A stretch of DNA of 64,000 nt, taken from Knoxdaviesia capensis. Taxonomy: Eukaryota; Ascomycota; Sordariomycetes; Microascales; Gondwanamycetaceae. The notes beneath the pieces are model-generated. The model was not told the origin of the DNA, ran no database searches, and saw nothing but the letters and a program-made list of their open reading frames with translations. The stretch lies in the NCBI GenBank assembly GCA_001510575.1, contig LNGK01000004.1, forward strand, positions 989,895 through 1,053,894, written 5' to 3'. Position 1 is the stretch's first letter, and each line of letters starts with the position of its first letter. Shown here in pieces: positions 40,860-54,840 of the stretch. The translations under genes were made by a program, and so were the position numbers.

Positions 40860-43773
40860 ATGTCGACTACGGTGGAGAAGGTACAGTGACCAGCTGGCGT
40901 GGGCGAAACTGACTGGTGGGAGTATCTGAATGAGTATATGGGTGGTTGCTAACGAGTTGCTGGGATGTGCGTGCAGATCAAGGAGATTGAGTCCGAAGTA
41001 GGTTCCTTCTACCCCCGACACATATGCCGTCTCCCACGGAGGAGAGCGCCGGCCCTTTCCGGAAGACCGGCTCCGAACCACCACCCACAACGCATTTCTA
41101 ACCACGACACACTCGTTCCCTTATAACAGATGGCGCGGACGCAGAAGAACAAAGCCACGGCGTTCCACCTCGGCCAGCTGAAGGCCAAGCTGGCCAAGTT
41201 GAAGCGCGAGCTGCTGACGCCGACGTCGAGCGGCGGCGGCGGCGGCCAGGGCTTCGACGTGGCGCGCACGGGCGTGGCGTCGATCGGCTTCATCGGCTTC
41301 CCGTCGGTCGGCAAGAGCACGCTGATGAGCCGGCTGACGGGGCAGCACTCGGAGGCGGCGGCGTACGAGTTCACCACGCTGACGTCGGTGCCGGGCCAGG
41401 TGATGTACAACGGCGCGCCGCTGCAGATGATCGACCTGCCGGGCATCATCGAGGGCGCCAAGGACGGCCGCGGCCGCGGCCGCCAGGTCATCGCCGTGGC
41501 CAAGACGTGCAACCTGATCTTCATCGTGCTGGACGTCAACAAGCCGCTGACCGACAAGCGCGTGATCGAGTCGGAGCTGGAAGGCTTCGGCATCCGCCTG
41601 AACAAGCAGCCGCCCAACATCACCTTCAAGAAGAAGGACAAGGGCGGCCTGAACATCACCAGCACCGTGCCGCTGACGCACATCGACCACTCGGAGATCA
41701 AGGCCGTGATGGGCGAGTACCGCATCAACTCGGCCGATATCACCATCCGCTGCGACGCCACCGTCGACGACCTGATCGATGTGCTCGAGGCGCGCTCGCG
41801 CAGCTACATCCCGGTCATCTACGTGCTCAACAAGATCGATGCCATCACCATCGAGGAGCTGGATCTGCTGTACCGCATCCCGCATGCGGTGCCGATCAGC
41901 TCCGAGCACGGGTGGAACGTTGACGAGCTTATGGAGGCTATGTGAGTTCCCCCCGACCCCCACCTTTTCGTTTTTGTCATGTGGTACCTTCGGGTTCACC
42001 AGTCTCCCGGGAAACCAAAGAAGAGTCAACGCCAGACATGACCGACCGCCCTATCCAACCCTGCAGTAGACTGACTGTTCTCCCACCGCTCGTTCGGCAT
42101 GCTTCCTCCCGGTTGTTTAGGTGGGACAGTCTCAAGCTTGTGCGTGTGTACACGAAGCCCAAGGGGCGTTTGCCGGACTACTCGGCGCCCGTGGTGTTGC
42201 GGTCGAACAAGTGCACCGTTGAAGATTTTGTAAGTGATTGATGCTGCTTCGACTTCTGTTTCTGTTTCTGTCGAGGCGAGTGTGTGCGTATGGGCGGTGT
42301 CTCTCCACGACGATCTGCACACGCCCGCCCGAGCGGAGGGCTAAACGCCCCGATTCCCCTTCGAGTCCTGCCACGCTATGTCTCTGCCTCTCTTCTGAGT
42401 GTGTGTCTGTCTCTCGGAACTCTCTTCCTGCGCCCCCGAGTGTCTTAGTTGGGCAGGTCTAGCCATAAGCCACGTTCTTTCTACCGGAGAAAAAGAAAAA
42501 CCAGCAAACGCCCAACAGCCCTCCCCCGTCCCCCAAAGAGGCAGCCAGCCGAAGAGCGAGACCAGCTGCCCAGAACTTACAGGGCCTCCGGCCTCTTGCC
42601 GATCAACCCCTGGTCGGCGGGGGAGCTACTGCAACCGATTCAATCTTCTTGCGAAACGGCACTCGGGCGGCTTTGTGATGGCGCTTGACGTTGGGTCCCT
42701 TTTGTGCTCTGTGTCCGGGCCTGATCGTTTCCACCTGGGGAGGTCTCGCGGTGAAAGGAGCGGTGTGCTCCCGGGGGACTCCATCGCAGACGAGCCAATG
42801 CAGGAACCGGAGAAAAGCCACCACGCCCGGTCCTCCGCGATCGTCGACTCCAACTGGAGCGAGACAGCCGGATGCAGCTAGCGAGCTAGCTTTCCCAACT
42901 CGGAACGAACGAGCCAGGCCTGCACGCACTCTTGCGTCGACGACGCGGCGGGAACACGCGCTGGGCCAATGCATATGTCCGAGTCTGGATAGAGCATGCG
43001 GGACACACACACACACGCACACACCCAACGCGTCGGGAGCAGGCACACACACGCGTGCAGATAGGCAGACAGACACAGACCCGGCCAAGCCTCACTTCCT
43101 CTTTCCGTCGCCGTTTCTTCTTTTTTCTTTCTTTTTTTTCTTTTTTTTGCTAACGTCTACGCTTTCTCCAGTGTAACGCCATCCACAGAAGTATCCTGGA
43201 ACAGTTCAAGAACGCCATTGTGTACGGAAAGTCCGTCAAGCACCAGCCGCAGCGCGTTGGTCTGGCGCACGAGCTGGCGGATGAAGATATCGGTGAGTTT
43301 CGATTTTGCAGTTTCTCTTCTTCTAGTTTTCTTTTCCTCGTCATCCCCCCCTCTTTCTCCCCCCCTTTTTTTCTTTCTCTTTCTCTCCTCTCTTTGTCCG
43401 CTCGGCCATCGAGCGAACAGAAAAAAAAAGGTTTCTTCCCTCGCGACCGATGTAACGCGCTTCGAAACGGGGCCCACAAACGGCCTAAACGAAGAAGGGG
43501 GGGGCCTCGTTCGGGGGCGTGTTGTACTCCCACGCGAATCTCTCTGCGGGCTTTTGCCTGCCAAGAAGAGGGAAGAGACCAGCCGGGGGGGGGACAGGAG
43601 AGGAGAACCAGAGATGAAGGGCCTGCCTTTCTGGCCGCTCGTAAACACGTATAAACCAATGCTGTCAACGGCTTCTCCCCTCCCGCACACACACGACCCC
43701 GGGATCCAAAGAACCTAGTGCTAACCAACGGGGACTCTACCTTCTTCTTCTAGTCACAATTATCAAACGGTGA
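40860..43773 (+). CDS. RBG1: Developmentally regulated GTP-binding protein 1 (DRG1/RBG1)
   Basis: OBG/HflX-superfamily translational GTPase; DRG1/RBG1 acts with a DFRP partner on ribosomes. Six exons, 40860-40880, 40977-40997, 41130-41941, 42121-42229, 43172-43292 and 43754-43773, give 367 residues, the length of animal DRG1. The first two coding exons are 21 nt each (MSTTVEK and IKEIESE) and precede the conserved MARTQKNKATAFHLGQLKAKLAKL. G1 is GFPSVGKST (70-78), G3 is DLPG (116-119), G4 is NKID (248-251), and a TGS domain occupies about 288-366. The last exon supplies only the end of the TGS domain (TIIKR). Introns 4 (942 nt) and 5 (461 nt) are far longer than others in the window and carry CA repeats and G-runs. 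DRG2 is excluded by the N-terminus and length. Confidence 0.94.
43002..43025. repeat. (CA)n microsatellite in DRG1 intron 4
   Basis: ACACAC-type tract inside the 942-nt fourth intron of DRG1. Confidence 0.75.
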
Positions 43774-45376
43774 TTTGCTTCTTCTTTCCCCGTCTCGGAA
43801 TCTCAAGGAAGACATATCATCAAAAAATCAAAAAGCGCCCGCTCTAAGAGGCTTGCGGGAAGCGGATGCATGGGGGGGAGGTTTCCCTCTATTACTTTTT
43901 TTGGGTGTGGTGCAAGGGTCGGAGAGGGGAGAGTGGGTGTATGGACATGTTACCTATTCGCATGAATATACAGTAGGATGATACAGCACACGGGTCCAAG
44001 TCGTATCCTTCACGTGGATGCAGCAGCAGAACAGCTAGCGGAAAAGGGGGGCGGGGGGACGTGAAAAGGTTCCCGAAGTCGGTTGAGCCCGCCTCTCCTC
44101 AGACTCGAACACATGGAGATGCACTTGCGGGCCCGCTCGGAGAACAGAAGAGATAGATTCCGTGAGAGTCACGACCATCCTGCATCTATGAAGAGGTCAG
44201 GCCGACATGCTTCTTTGTCAATGTGTGTGTGTGTGTGTACAGTATGTGCAAGCCACAACGTCTTACCCCAGCTCGTTTGCTCTGGGGGGAGTTTTCAGCT
44301 GTGGCTGGACGAGATCTGTCTGTCTGTCATCCACTCTGACGCTTTCCCCCCCCCAGCTCCGTCGATAAAAGAAGTCCACGCTCGTCATTGAAAATGGGTG
44401 TATACAGTCCAGTTCGAAGAGGGGTCTGGAAGACATCAGCCAAGTCCGTATCCGGAGAGCCCCGCCCAGCACCGCATTCTCTGACCAGCGGTCTTTGGTC
44501 TCTGGGCTCTGTGCGCACCCGCTGTTCCATTGTGTCTCTCTCCCGCACCGGCCACGGAGCCATGCATGGCCACTGTGGATGGGATCCTCGTCTCGCGGCT
44601 AGGTGCGGTGCCTGCGGTATACCAGCGCGCTGGTTCAGTGGCCAGACACGCACGCTCTCCCACCACCGCGGATACACGCATGTCTGTCTATCGGGTGATA
44701 CTACGACACCACCACCAGCCTCACTACCGCTTCTCTGTCCCCCCTCTCAACACACGTACACCCCCTTCCCGAGACATTATCCCGAGTCACCGCACTCAGT
44801 TCACACACACAAAAGCCCATCCATGAGGAGTCGGTAACTTCCCGGTAGTCTCAAGCCTGGCAGGCGACACAATCCACACTCCCAAAGAGAAAGCCGCATC
44901 TGTATCCTTCACTGACCCTTCTCTGGCAACGATCCCCGTCCTGTCCTGTCCCTACGGACTCTTAACACGACAAACAGAGCTCTGTGCAGGACAAAGAAAA
45001 AAGGCCAATGCGCCCCTCTTCCGTACAGTGTCTCAAACTCCCACCAGCCATCCCATATCGTGATGCTGAGCAGCCTATATCACCGCGCAATTATACAGAT
45101 AGCCTAACCGGCCGGTGCCGTGGTTGGCTGCGAGAGAAAGCCACTCGACTCAACTGGTCCAAGGAGATATTTTCAGAGACGCACATATGCACGTACTATA
45201 CTCGACAGACCAGCACACACATACCTGTATACATACCTCCCTTCTCCGATGAACAGGCCTGCGCATATCGGTATGCATGTATGCAAGTCCCGACACACGG
45301 CTCAGACTTCCACCAGTCATAGATACTGCCCACAAGTTATCGGAAGCGGCCACAGGAAAGAGGTCTCGGGTCGGGG

Positions 45377-45416
45377 ACACACACACGCACACACGCACAC
45401 ACACACACACACACAC
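45377..45416. repeat. (CA)n microsatellite, 40 bases
   Basis: ACACAC tract with two ACGC interruptions. Confidence 0.9.
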
Positions 45417-46448
45417 TGGGTGGGAAGCACAGAGATTCTGCTTGCTGCTGTTAACCAACCAACCAGCAACATCCGCACGTACTGCTGAGTTCTGTGCTGC
45501 ATGCACCGGTTCTCTCTCCCCCCGTCTGTCTGTCACTGGAACCATTCTTCGTGCGGCTGGCCGCCTCAACCTGTTGCCGACCGGATAGGGACTCCTCTGG
45601 CTGCTGGGAGGACACTTATCCACGTGTGTGTGTGAGTGTGTGTGAGTGAAACACACAAACCGCCTCCAAAGAGGAATAACACCCAGACTGAGACTACATG
45701 CACATATGCTCGTTCCTCCGGGTTAACCACCGCCGGCTCCCCGACAAAATGCGAAATATGACCACTCTAAAGCAAAAGAAACAAACGAACACATCTTTTT
45801 TTTGCTTGCAGGAAAGAAAAAGAAAAAAGCAACCCAGCGCTATATACCTCTTTTCGGCTCTCCGTCCTGGCCCCAACACTCGCAGCAAGCACAACAAACT
45901 CTCACTGGTCTGGCCCTTCTGTGGCGGGATGGAGGAGTGGGAACGCGAAAGAAGACAGACTCCAGCAAAGGAAAGGGTGGTGGTGGTGGTGGTGGGATGG
46001 TAGCTTTGCAGGATTGGCCTGCTGCTGCCGACGATACCTCGTCTGCATGTTGGATGGGTTGCGAGAGGGTTGCGAGAAGTGGAAGAAATGAGAAAAGGAA
46101 AAGAAGCACCGGAAATTGCGGATTTTCCCTTGAATAGATACTAAGACGGCACACACTAGAACACACACACCAAAGAGAGATATGAATTGTGAAAACGGGG
46201 CCCGCGAAGGATGGAGGGGAAGCATCCGGGGAACACGGAATATGTACCGCAGCGCGTCGCTTCACACCACCACCACCACCCACTATCACTCCTCTCTCTC
46301 AGTCTGCTTTGGCCTGGATTGTCGCCTATCAGGTGCTGTACCACCACACCGTACCTCCTATGGTTCAATAGGGGGTCGGGCTTCTTGTGTCGGTCCGGTG
46401 TTCGTGGCCCGAGGCCGACGGAGGGCGATAAAAGGGGCGGGGGGCATA

Positions 46449-46506
46449 AGAGAGAGAGAGAAAGAGAGAGAGAGAGAAAGAGAGAGATAGAGAGAAAGAG
46501 AGAGAG
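46449..46506. repeat. (GA)n microsatellite, 58 bases
   Basis: AGAGAG tract with a few AAAG and ATAG interruptions; the longest simple repeat in the window. Confidence 0.9.
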
Positions 46507-49500
46507 CGCAATTTGGCAACTATGCCCGCGCGAACACTCACTCCAGTGTGACTGTCAAGTCGTGATTGGGAATCCGTTGCGGCCAACTAAAATAGGGCTG
46601 GCTTACTGGTTGGTTATCAGTCCGCCCAGACCACATATGCTGTGTAACTGTCGTCCAAAATGTCTCAGACAGTTCATGCGCTCTTGTTCAACCCACCAGC
46701 ACGACGTAGTGAGCCCGAGAGAAGACGGAATGGTGCAGTCGGATAGCACAAAAGAAGAAGAAAAAAGAAAAAGAGTCCGCTATATGCCAACGGGTTAAAG
46801 CGTACCTGGATAGACTGGCTGTTGACTTTGACAGTAAACGAGGACACCTCCTGGGCCGCCGTCACTCCCCAAACGCCGCCCGCCCCATCCGCCACCACAA
46901 ATTCAAGCCCTATTCTCTAGGGCAATGGCGACACCACATGGCCTGGCCGTTAGCTGAGACACCTTGACGGCCCTGACAACTTTGTGTGCGCCTGGCGAGA
47001 GACACACGCACGTCGTCATTCGATCGGGCGTGTCTGGCACTGGATTTGAGGTTAAGCGATGTGCCAAAGACGACGCCACCGAGATCACAGAGAAAAAAAA
47101 AGAAAGAAAGAAAGGGGGGTAAGGGAAAGGGGACGGCCATTCTGATACCGACCTCGATCTGGAGAAAACCTGTTGCTCAAAAGGCGTCGGGGAAGCTCCC
47201 CCCACTCGAGCTGTTCCCGGCGCCGTTCTCGCCACTTTAGCCCTGGATGAAGGAAGTCACAGTTAAGGGCCCACGACGGCGGCCATGGTAATATGTGAGT
47301 GATAGGTCCGTGGCTGGCCGTGATGGAAATCCCACCTCCTGAGGTCTGGCCGCAGTCTGCGAGCCCAGCTACCGCTGGCCACATTGGAGAGCGAGCGCTT
47401 CCCCAGACTGAGAGGACAGGCCTAGCTATACTAAAGCAAGTGGAGTGAAGGAAGATGAACAGAAACGCGCCCGTACCTAGAGTGACATTCATCCTCCACG
47501 CAGTGCGAGTGCAACTGCGACCTGGAGGCAAAATTTTCCTGGCGTGTGGTGTGATTTGCAAAGTGGAGTGAAGGGTAGACCGCAAGTCTGGTGTTTTTCT
47601 GATTTCTGGTGCTGCTGCGGACTCGGACTCGGACTCGCGGCCATAGAGAAGGTTGATTCCTTTCCAAGGATCTTTTAGTCGGACAGTGAGCCGTACCTAG
47701 CATTAACAAACGCAAGAGGGCTCCTACCAGGCGTCGCCGCACCGCGAAAATCAGGGAAGACACACGAGAGAACCCTGGGAAAGCCTGTCGGCCCGCAGCT
47801 GAACAGACACACACTAACGGCTTCAACTAGCTATCTTGTCCATTCTGCCCTAGGGACTGAAAATCCCTGTAAGTTGCTGTGGGTGTGTGTGAGAGAGGGA
47901 GCTTCCGAGAACGGGCGAAAAAGAACATGTGGACGAGACACGCAGAAGCGGTGCTTTGGCCAGGAAGAAGTCAATAGACGGCAGATTGTGGCATCATGAA
48001 GGAGGACCCGATTCATGCCGTGCCTCTTCTCTTGCACGATAGTTGCAGACATGCAAACGCCGAAAAGAAAAGTCTGAACATATGGCCGAGTGTCTTCCTG
48101 GGACAGACTGTGGCGCGGCCTAGCGGACGGGCATCGAGGCGGGCTCCCGTGCAGATGTGCTAGGGAACAGAGAATTTGAAATGGCGGTCTAGCCCGAATG
48201 AACCCCAGCTATCGTGCAAGTGCCACAGGCGGGAACCTCAACGAGGCACAGGCTAACGCCCGCCGGTTTCCCCATGATGAACCAGTGCGCAACCGAAGGG
48301 GAGGAGAAAAAGCAAAGAAAACGTCAAGTGCCGGGTAAAGGCACTGTGCTGTAGGGATCGGCCACCGTCGTATGCAGTCTTTCGCAGGCAGTGGTGGTAT
48401 CAGTAAAGCTGTCCGGGTGACATTGAGCCGGTCCACACTTGGATGCAGTCTCGTTTCGCGAGCCACCAGTGGAGATTCGTCCTAGACAAGACCGGTTAAC
48501 CCCTTCCACTAGGGTATGAAAGCTGGACCAAAAGGGGGGAGGGGTCAAGCAAACTGAGAGGGGAGATATCACCAATTAGGAATCTGGTCCCAGGAGATGG
48601 TGGACTTGCAGCAGAAGCGAGACGCGAGAGCGGCTGAAGTTTGGTTTCTGATAGACGGACTTTGGGTCGCCAAACAGACTCTGCAGGCCGCTAGCTACGT
48701 ACATACGCTGCTCCGTGCATACATGTGTATAGTATTATGTACAGTACAGTATATATGTATGATGAGTGTAGGCACACGCATTTGTCCAAAAGACGGACAG
48801 CAACGGCATATTGTCTAAAAACAAGATGTCAGTCAGTACGCCATGGGGCCGTGCCAAAGGACCACAGGCGGCATCATATGTCTGTACAAACCTTTCAGCA
48901 TAAGCATGCAGAGGCAAGCCGGTAGCGTGTACTGTATATATGTAGTAGGTACTGTACTGTCCATACTAACTGGACATGCAAATGTGGGTACGGGATGGTC
49001 TGCTGCTGCTGTGCCTGTTCCTGGCAGAGCAGTGTTTGGTGCTTGAAGGAAGGCCATTCGCATCGGCAAGCCGTATGCCACAATAATGCGAGAAATGCAT
49101 TGGTCGTCTGCGTTCCGAAGGGCCCGTCCATGGCAGAAGCCAGTTGTATCCTGGTGTACATGTACTTACATACAACCATGCGTTCATGAGTCGGCGTGGG
49201 CATATATGAGCGTGTGCAGTCCACAGAGTGCAAACCCTACATAGAAAAAGTGACGATACGAGCAAATTAGCTCCTTCATCCGATTATCTTGGTTGAACAC
49301 GCTCACGCTGGCTCAGTGGCAAATAGAAAAAGGAATTTCAACGGGCTCAGACACTCCGAGAGCCATCACCGACACTTTGCGTCCTGTGACGAGTGCAGAA
49401 TGCCGTCTTGATGAGGGGGAAGAGGGGGGAACACCCTCCATAGAGTCCACACAGTCAAACTTTTGAGAGATGTGGAGTGGGGGGAGTTCAGGGCCTCCTC

Positions 49501-50546
49501 CACAATCCCACACTATTCTGCTGCCCAGCGTCCTCTGAAGACTGAGAGTGGGCGGCCTGACCTTTCACAATCGGTTCCTTGCCGCCGAGTAGTGAGGCCC
49601 ACCAAGATGATGCCACCACAGCACGCACAGAGGGGGGGGGGAAGAAGAAAAACCCCCCTAGCTGGAGGAATCATGCAGGCGTGCGCTGGAGAAGACTTCG
49701 CCTTAGCGATTGCCCAAGCCTGACACATTTCACCCATAACAAGAAGGTGTGAAATTAGGGACTCCTTGCAGGAATCGGGGGCCTCGTCTGAAGACTTTCA
49801 TGGAAAAAGCAGACTCGGGGAAAAGAGGCGTATGGGACTGTTTGGGTATGAGACATAAAAACAGAAAGTGCTGGACGACAGATAAGGATGCACTAAACAG
49901 ATCATGTGTGTTTGAGCCGACTCTATTCTTCTCGTCGTTATGAATGTATGGAATTCGCAAGTCGCTGTGATATAACACATATATGTTAGTGTATAGGTCG
50001 TCGGCCCAGAACAAGCAAGGTAAGACGGACAGACATGGAAGTACCGGTACTCTGAGTTACATTACAGACAGCCACAAAGACATGCACTTCCTTTTGCAGG
50101 TTGTTATCCGATGCGACTCTGCTCACATGCGGTGTTGTGAAGCCGGCTTGCAAGGGCTCACGAGAATGGTACCCGGATTATCTGACAGTGAGATCCGTCA
50201 AAGCACCTGAGAGCCGTAAGAAGAGTCCCCTGTAAATGCTCAAGAAGGATAGGCTAGTGGTTGAAAAAGGAATTACTGACCTGTTAATCTCTCCGACCGA
50301 GACTTTGCCCTCCAAGAACTCGCCTTTCCTCAGAGTGGTTTAGCGGCAGTCTGGGCTGGAACGGGACAGTATTGTTGGCTGATAAGGAAGAGCACTTGTA
50401 GGGTATAGAGCACCTGCATCTGCCATGCAGGTTGAAAGGTTACAAACGGCCGCTGGCCCACCCACTCACACCTTCATAAACGGCCGGCTCGCTCCAGATG
50501 CAGACGCCAGAGCTCCTGGACGTTGCATGCCGTATATGTTCACACA

Positions 50547-50568
50547 GTACTGTCTGCACCGACAGTAC
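50547..50568. repeat. Perfect inverted repeat GTACTGTC-6-GACAGTAC
   Basis: Eight-base perfect stem with a 6-base spacer (TGCACC). Its core is the same ACTGTAC-type word found in the palindrome at 18,280. Confidence 0.85.
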
Positions 50569-52969
50569 CGGTTCGTAGAAGCATTGGCGAAGGGGAAGCT
50601 TGCTTGAAGCGAGGAAGCTTGGATCGCAAAAAGGGCACGAAAAGCAAACACACCATCGGTTATTAGGATTGCATCCCCAAGGAAAATATTCGAGCAGAAA
50701 GGATTGAGGGCTAGTTTTTGAAATGCATTTCCGGGCTGCTCCGTGAATTATGAGCCAGAGTTTTCCCCATCTAACCGTGTTAGTTTAAGTGCCTGCAAAA
50801 CTAACCCACATATGCAGCGCACTGCCGGGGGGGTCCCTGGGCACGGACAGTGCTTCATTGGCAGGGGACGGGTTGGCTTTTGGTGGGGAGATGGGAGTTG
50901 GATGATACTGTACTGCACGGGTTCTGCACTGTACCGACGCATGCAGGAAAGGAGGGCGAATGGATGGGATCATTGGGATCTTACTGCGCTCGATGTTTGT
51001 ACCGGCATCTGTATTGATAGAGCAACAAGGAGAAGAAGAACCAAATCAACTGCCATTAGTACGGTAATGCATACATTCAAGTACTGACCCTATGTCGTCA
51101 TAGAAAGCAGCAAACCAGGAATGCTGTGTCGCATACTGTGGATTCCAGCCGGCCTTGCTCTCTGAAAGCCGCCCGTATCTGCGATCTCGGCACGCTGAAG
51201 GCATGAAACGACAGGGAGTTCCCATCAAGCCTGATGACAATCTCTGGCGTTAATGCACGCACCGAGAGCCAGATGCAAGAATAGATGAACAGCCGGGCCA
51301 ACTTCCACTTGCAAGGCTGACTTGAGAGGGCCGATCGTTTCCGAGAAGAAGAAAGTCGGTGTCTGTGTGTCTGTTACTGAGCGCAGTCGATGTTCGGCCC
51401 GCCTCGCACTGCAAAGAAAAGAGAGAGAAAAAGAACGAAAAGGCAACGAGAAGGCGTGTCCACCTCTGGACTCCACATATATCATCGTCGAGCGGAGAGT
51501 TTTGATGCTAGATCAAAACGGTAAGTATAAGCGTTAGCCGAAATTTCGAAGAATGAAGTGTGTGTGATAAGTTCATGGTCGTCTAATATAAGGTGATGAC
51601 ATACCTTTTTGTCTCCATGCGGGCGCTGGTGGACAGTCCAATACATGCTGCATCGACATGCTCGGTATAGCATCGGCTCAAGAGCTGAAGAAGGTGTTTG
51701 AAGGAGATGTAATGGGAGAGGTTTTCTACTCAAAGTCGATACAAGACATGATTACATATCATTTCCTTCGAAATGAAAGATGTGTGCGCTTTCACTTCAC
51801 AGGCAGTTGCTGCTAAATGCTCCGAGTAGGGCTGTGCCCTCACCCACACGGTTTCCAAAGAACCCATCGAAAGGAAGGAACAGATGGTCCATGAACTGAT
51901 ATGTCACAGGATCATGCTGGAAGGAGCAATGGACATGCACTTGCCCAGTATGCAGAAGACGTTTGACGAAGAAGGAGCGGGTCTTGCATGTACTTTGAGG
52001 TATCGGTACTTCCTCAGTTACCTATGCTCTCCATCGTTTGAATGCATAGACCGGCAAGAGTGTTAGGGCTGGCCACGGCTGAGCCCTTGAAGTATAGGTA
52101 CAGAATAGTGCACAGATCAAGCCGGACCACTAAGCCATCATTGCAACATCTCAAGAGAGGAAAAAGGAGATGTTAGTTACATACCGTCAAAGTGCGGGAA
52201 GGACCGCCCCTGACCAGGAGGTGTGCGCACAGGCAAGGAGGGAAGGATAAAAGGGCCATCTCCAAATAGTAGGCAGGCTAAGAGTAGCTGAATATAGTAC
52301 AGTAGATGCTGTTTTACAGGGGTGCCGCCCGCTGTAAAGCCACGGAGTCGCTGAAAGTGTATAAGTCAGCATGACCGATAATCCTCGAACGGTCAAATAC
52401 GCGTCCGTACTCCGGTATACTGTGTGCAAACATCCAGTCTCACTCCAACCAGATCCAGTGTGTCTTTCATCATATCACATTTCCCACCACCAGGAGGCGT
52501 TCATACTTATCCTGAGCCAGCCATCAACGCTATTCTGCATGTGGAAAAGGCCCTGTCAAAGTGGGTCCGGGCGGCTTTACCCACTGTCCATCCAACCAGG
52601 ATCGGCCCTGTAAGCGCGGACTGGCCTCTTTTCTGTTATTATGGACGAAAAGAGCTTGACAGCCCGCTAACAGAGCACTAGGAGCAGATAATTTAGGGGA
52701 GTTTGCCTCCTAGTGGCTTCACTATTGAGTGCATGGAAGAGGGTTGAGGGAGGGGAGTCTTCCCTGCTAGGGACTTGCACTCCTCCGCCTTTCATCTGAA
52801 CTTTGGAGGTGTAGCGATACCAGGTGTGACAGGATTCGTGGCCGGTTCCGTCTCCTCCGAGAAGTTTCTTAGGGAGTATGAAGTAAGTCGTCGACGAAAC
52901 CGTGCCATGGGCGTCAGTGCTCAGTCCAGACTATTTACTACTTACAGCCTCTCTCAAGACCGGGATGGA

Positions 52970-52996
52970 AGAGAGAGAGAGAGTGTGTGTGTGTGT
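52970..52996. repeat. Compound (GA)n(GT)n microsatellite
   Basis: AGAGAGAG passing directly into TGTGTGTG. Confidence 0.85.
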
Positions 52997-54810
52997 AGTA
53001 TGTCTCCTCGTTCCAGCCCGTGGCAACCATGATCGCTTAGGCCAATTCCAAGATAATTACACCACTTCTTGTCGACAGGGTCAGATAGAGGGCAAACTTG
53101 GACTAAGATATATACGAGGACGCGAGCCGACCATATGAAGAGTAGCTGCTGCATGGTTCCCTCTTCTCGTTAGCCGAAGCACTACACACAGAGGCCTCGT
53201 GGTACGCAGGGATTCATTCACCTCTGTCCAGGCAATTTTCTTTTCGTCCCGTGTTCAGGTGTGTGTTGGACAGGGGCTGTGTTGATATTACTCCGTACGG
53301 AGCACTTGTTCTTCTTCTGCTTCCTAGGTACTCACTACTCGTATGAGTGCCCTTCTCCCCCAGACCGTTGTTATCTGTCGTCCGTTCTTCCCCTGAACCG
53401 TCAAGATAGGCAGAGGAAGGATATCACTGGTAGTGCCGGCTCGGAGCGGCTGTCCGGCCCTAAAAGCGGCCCTAGGGTTGATATCCTTGGTTCTCCCGGA
53501 CAATCCTCGCATGGATAGTGGCCGTGTTTCCTCAGGGGGTCGGCCATACGAGCCGGTTATTAACACATCCTCCTATACCACGACCAAGAAGTGCAATCTA
53601 GCCATAACCAACCGACCTACAGTACACGGAGGCTTGCTACACAAAGATGTCAGCTTTCGTAATAGGTGAAGGTTGCCCATAGCCTCATGCCTCAAAGGTA
53701 GTTTCTCAGTCGGCAAGGGGGGGAGGCAATGCTCGGCTCAACTTCAGCCCCTGCTGTAATCGATCTGTGGAAGGCTTGCAGACCCGGACGATAAGTTCAG
53801 TTCTGATGTGTGTGTTTTTTTTTCTCCCATGCAAGATGGGCTTCTATGCAGATGGATGGTGCGTGCGCAGCCGCTTTTCTTTGCTTCACTCTTTCTTTGC
53901 CCACCAGCCCATAGCACCCCATCCATCCATCCATCCGTCTCGGTAGTTCTCTGCACAACGACCACCCCCCCCGCTTCCAGCAGGATGAAAGAAAACAACA
54001 CCAGCAGGGTGTTTCCCGTCTTGCCCCTCGCATATCCATCCTGCGGCCACTTCTGCGGCCGCCTGCTTGTGACCGCCTGCAGCCCAGATTTCCAACCCGC
54101 AAAAGATTGCAGCTTCTTTTTTCTTTTCTCTCGTCCCGACAGTTCAGAACCGGTCGTGGTAGTATTATTTTCCCCTTTTCTACTTGGCTTATCTCTCCTG
54201 GCTAACTCTAAACTCTCTCCTGCTGCTCGTTTGTCTCGCCCTGCATGCTTGTGCTGCCGGAAGCGAGATGGCGACTCCAGACTGTTGGGTTGGTTCTGGA
54301 GGGGGGAGAAGAACGTGTCACAGCTAGCCTGCAGTATGTCCCAGGAACCATCCAGTATCCGTGGTACCACCCCCTCCCCTCTTATTGAAGAGAGTGCGCC
54401 CTCCACTAAAGTCAGCTCAACTGCCAGACTGCTTTTGTGTGTGCATGGAGTACTGCCCTGGAAGCCTCTCTCTGTACCCCCGCTGATCACTTCGCGAAGA
54501 ACTCCGTGACCATCACAGACCTCAGGAACAGCTCCGCACGGCGACCATGCCACTCCGGTACAAGCGTCGAATGCAATTTTTATGAATTCTTTTATTTTGC
54601 AGCCCAAACGGTTTGGGGGGGAGGGAAAGAGAGGACATTGGACGATTACAACGACATCCCCGCACTTTTCCCTCGCCTTTATGAATTTCACAGACCACAC
54701 ACATAGACACACCCTGGCATAAAATACGAACACCGATACCACTTCGCCAGAAAGGCGAGTTATGCGCCGACATTAATCCTGATCCTTCCGGTGGCCCCCC
54801 CATGCAACAA

Positions 54811-54840
54811 GACACACACAGACACACACACACACACACA
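54811..54840. repeat. (CA)n microsatellite, 30 bases
   Basis: GACACACACAGACACACAC-type tract in the gene desert. Confidence 0.85.

Larger units (their letters stand above)
43774..48500. other. Gene desert, first part
   Basis: No recognisable gene, RNA or transposon. Frames are short, overlap on both strands and show no family features. It contains (GT)n at 44,222-44,238, (CA)n at 45,377-45,416, GT-rich tracts near 45,623-45,650, and (GA)n at 46,449-46,506. Base composition looks similar to ordinary intergenic DNA rather than AT-rich RIP-mutated DNA. Confidence 0.55.
48501..53700. other. Gene desert, second part
   Basis: No supported gene. GTACAG/CTGTAC motifs recur (48,738-48,750; 48,928-48,956; 50,547-50,568). 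The last forms a perfect 8-bp stem, GTACTGTC/GACAGTAC, with a 6-base loop. A (GA)n(GT)n compound repeat lies at 52,970-52,996, and a G-run near 49,632-49,641. Confidence 0.5.

Noticed and set aside
42603..43088. 161-codon minus-strand frame inside DRG1 intron 4
   Set aside because: Mostly translated CA/GT repeats (VCVCVCV), so a repeat artefact.
53744..54742. 332-codon open frame on the minus strand
   Set aside because: Its first codon is GTG, not ATG; the opposite strand is also open over 700 bases; composition is low complexity and no domain or motif is visible.
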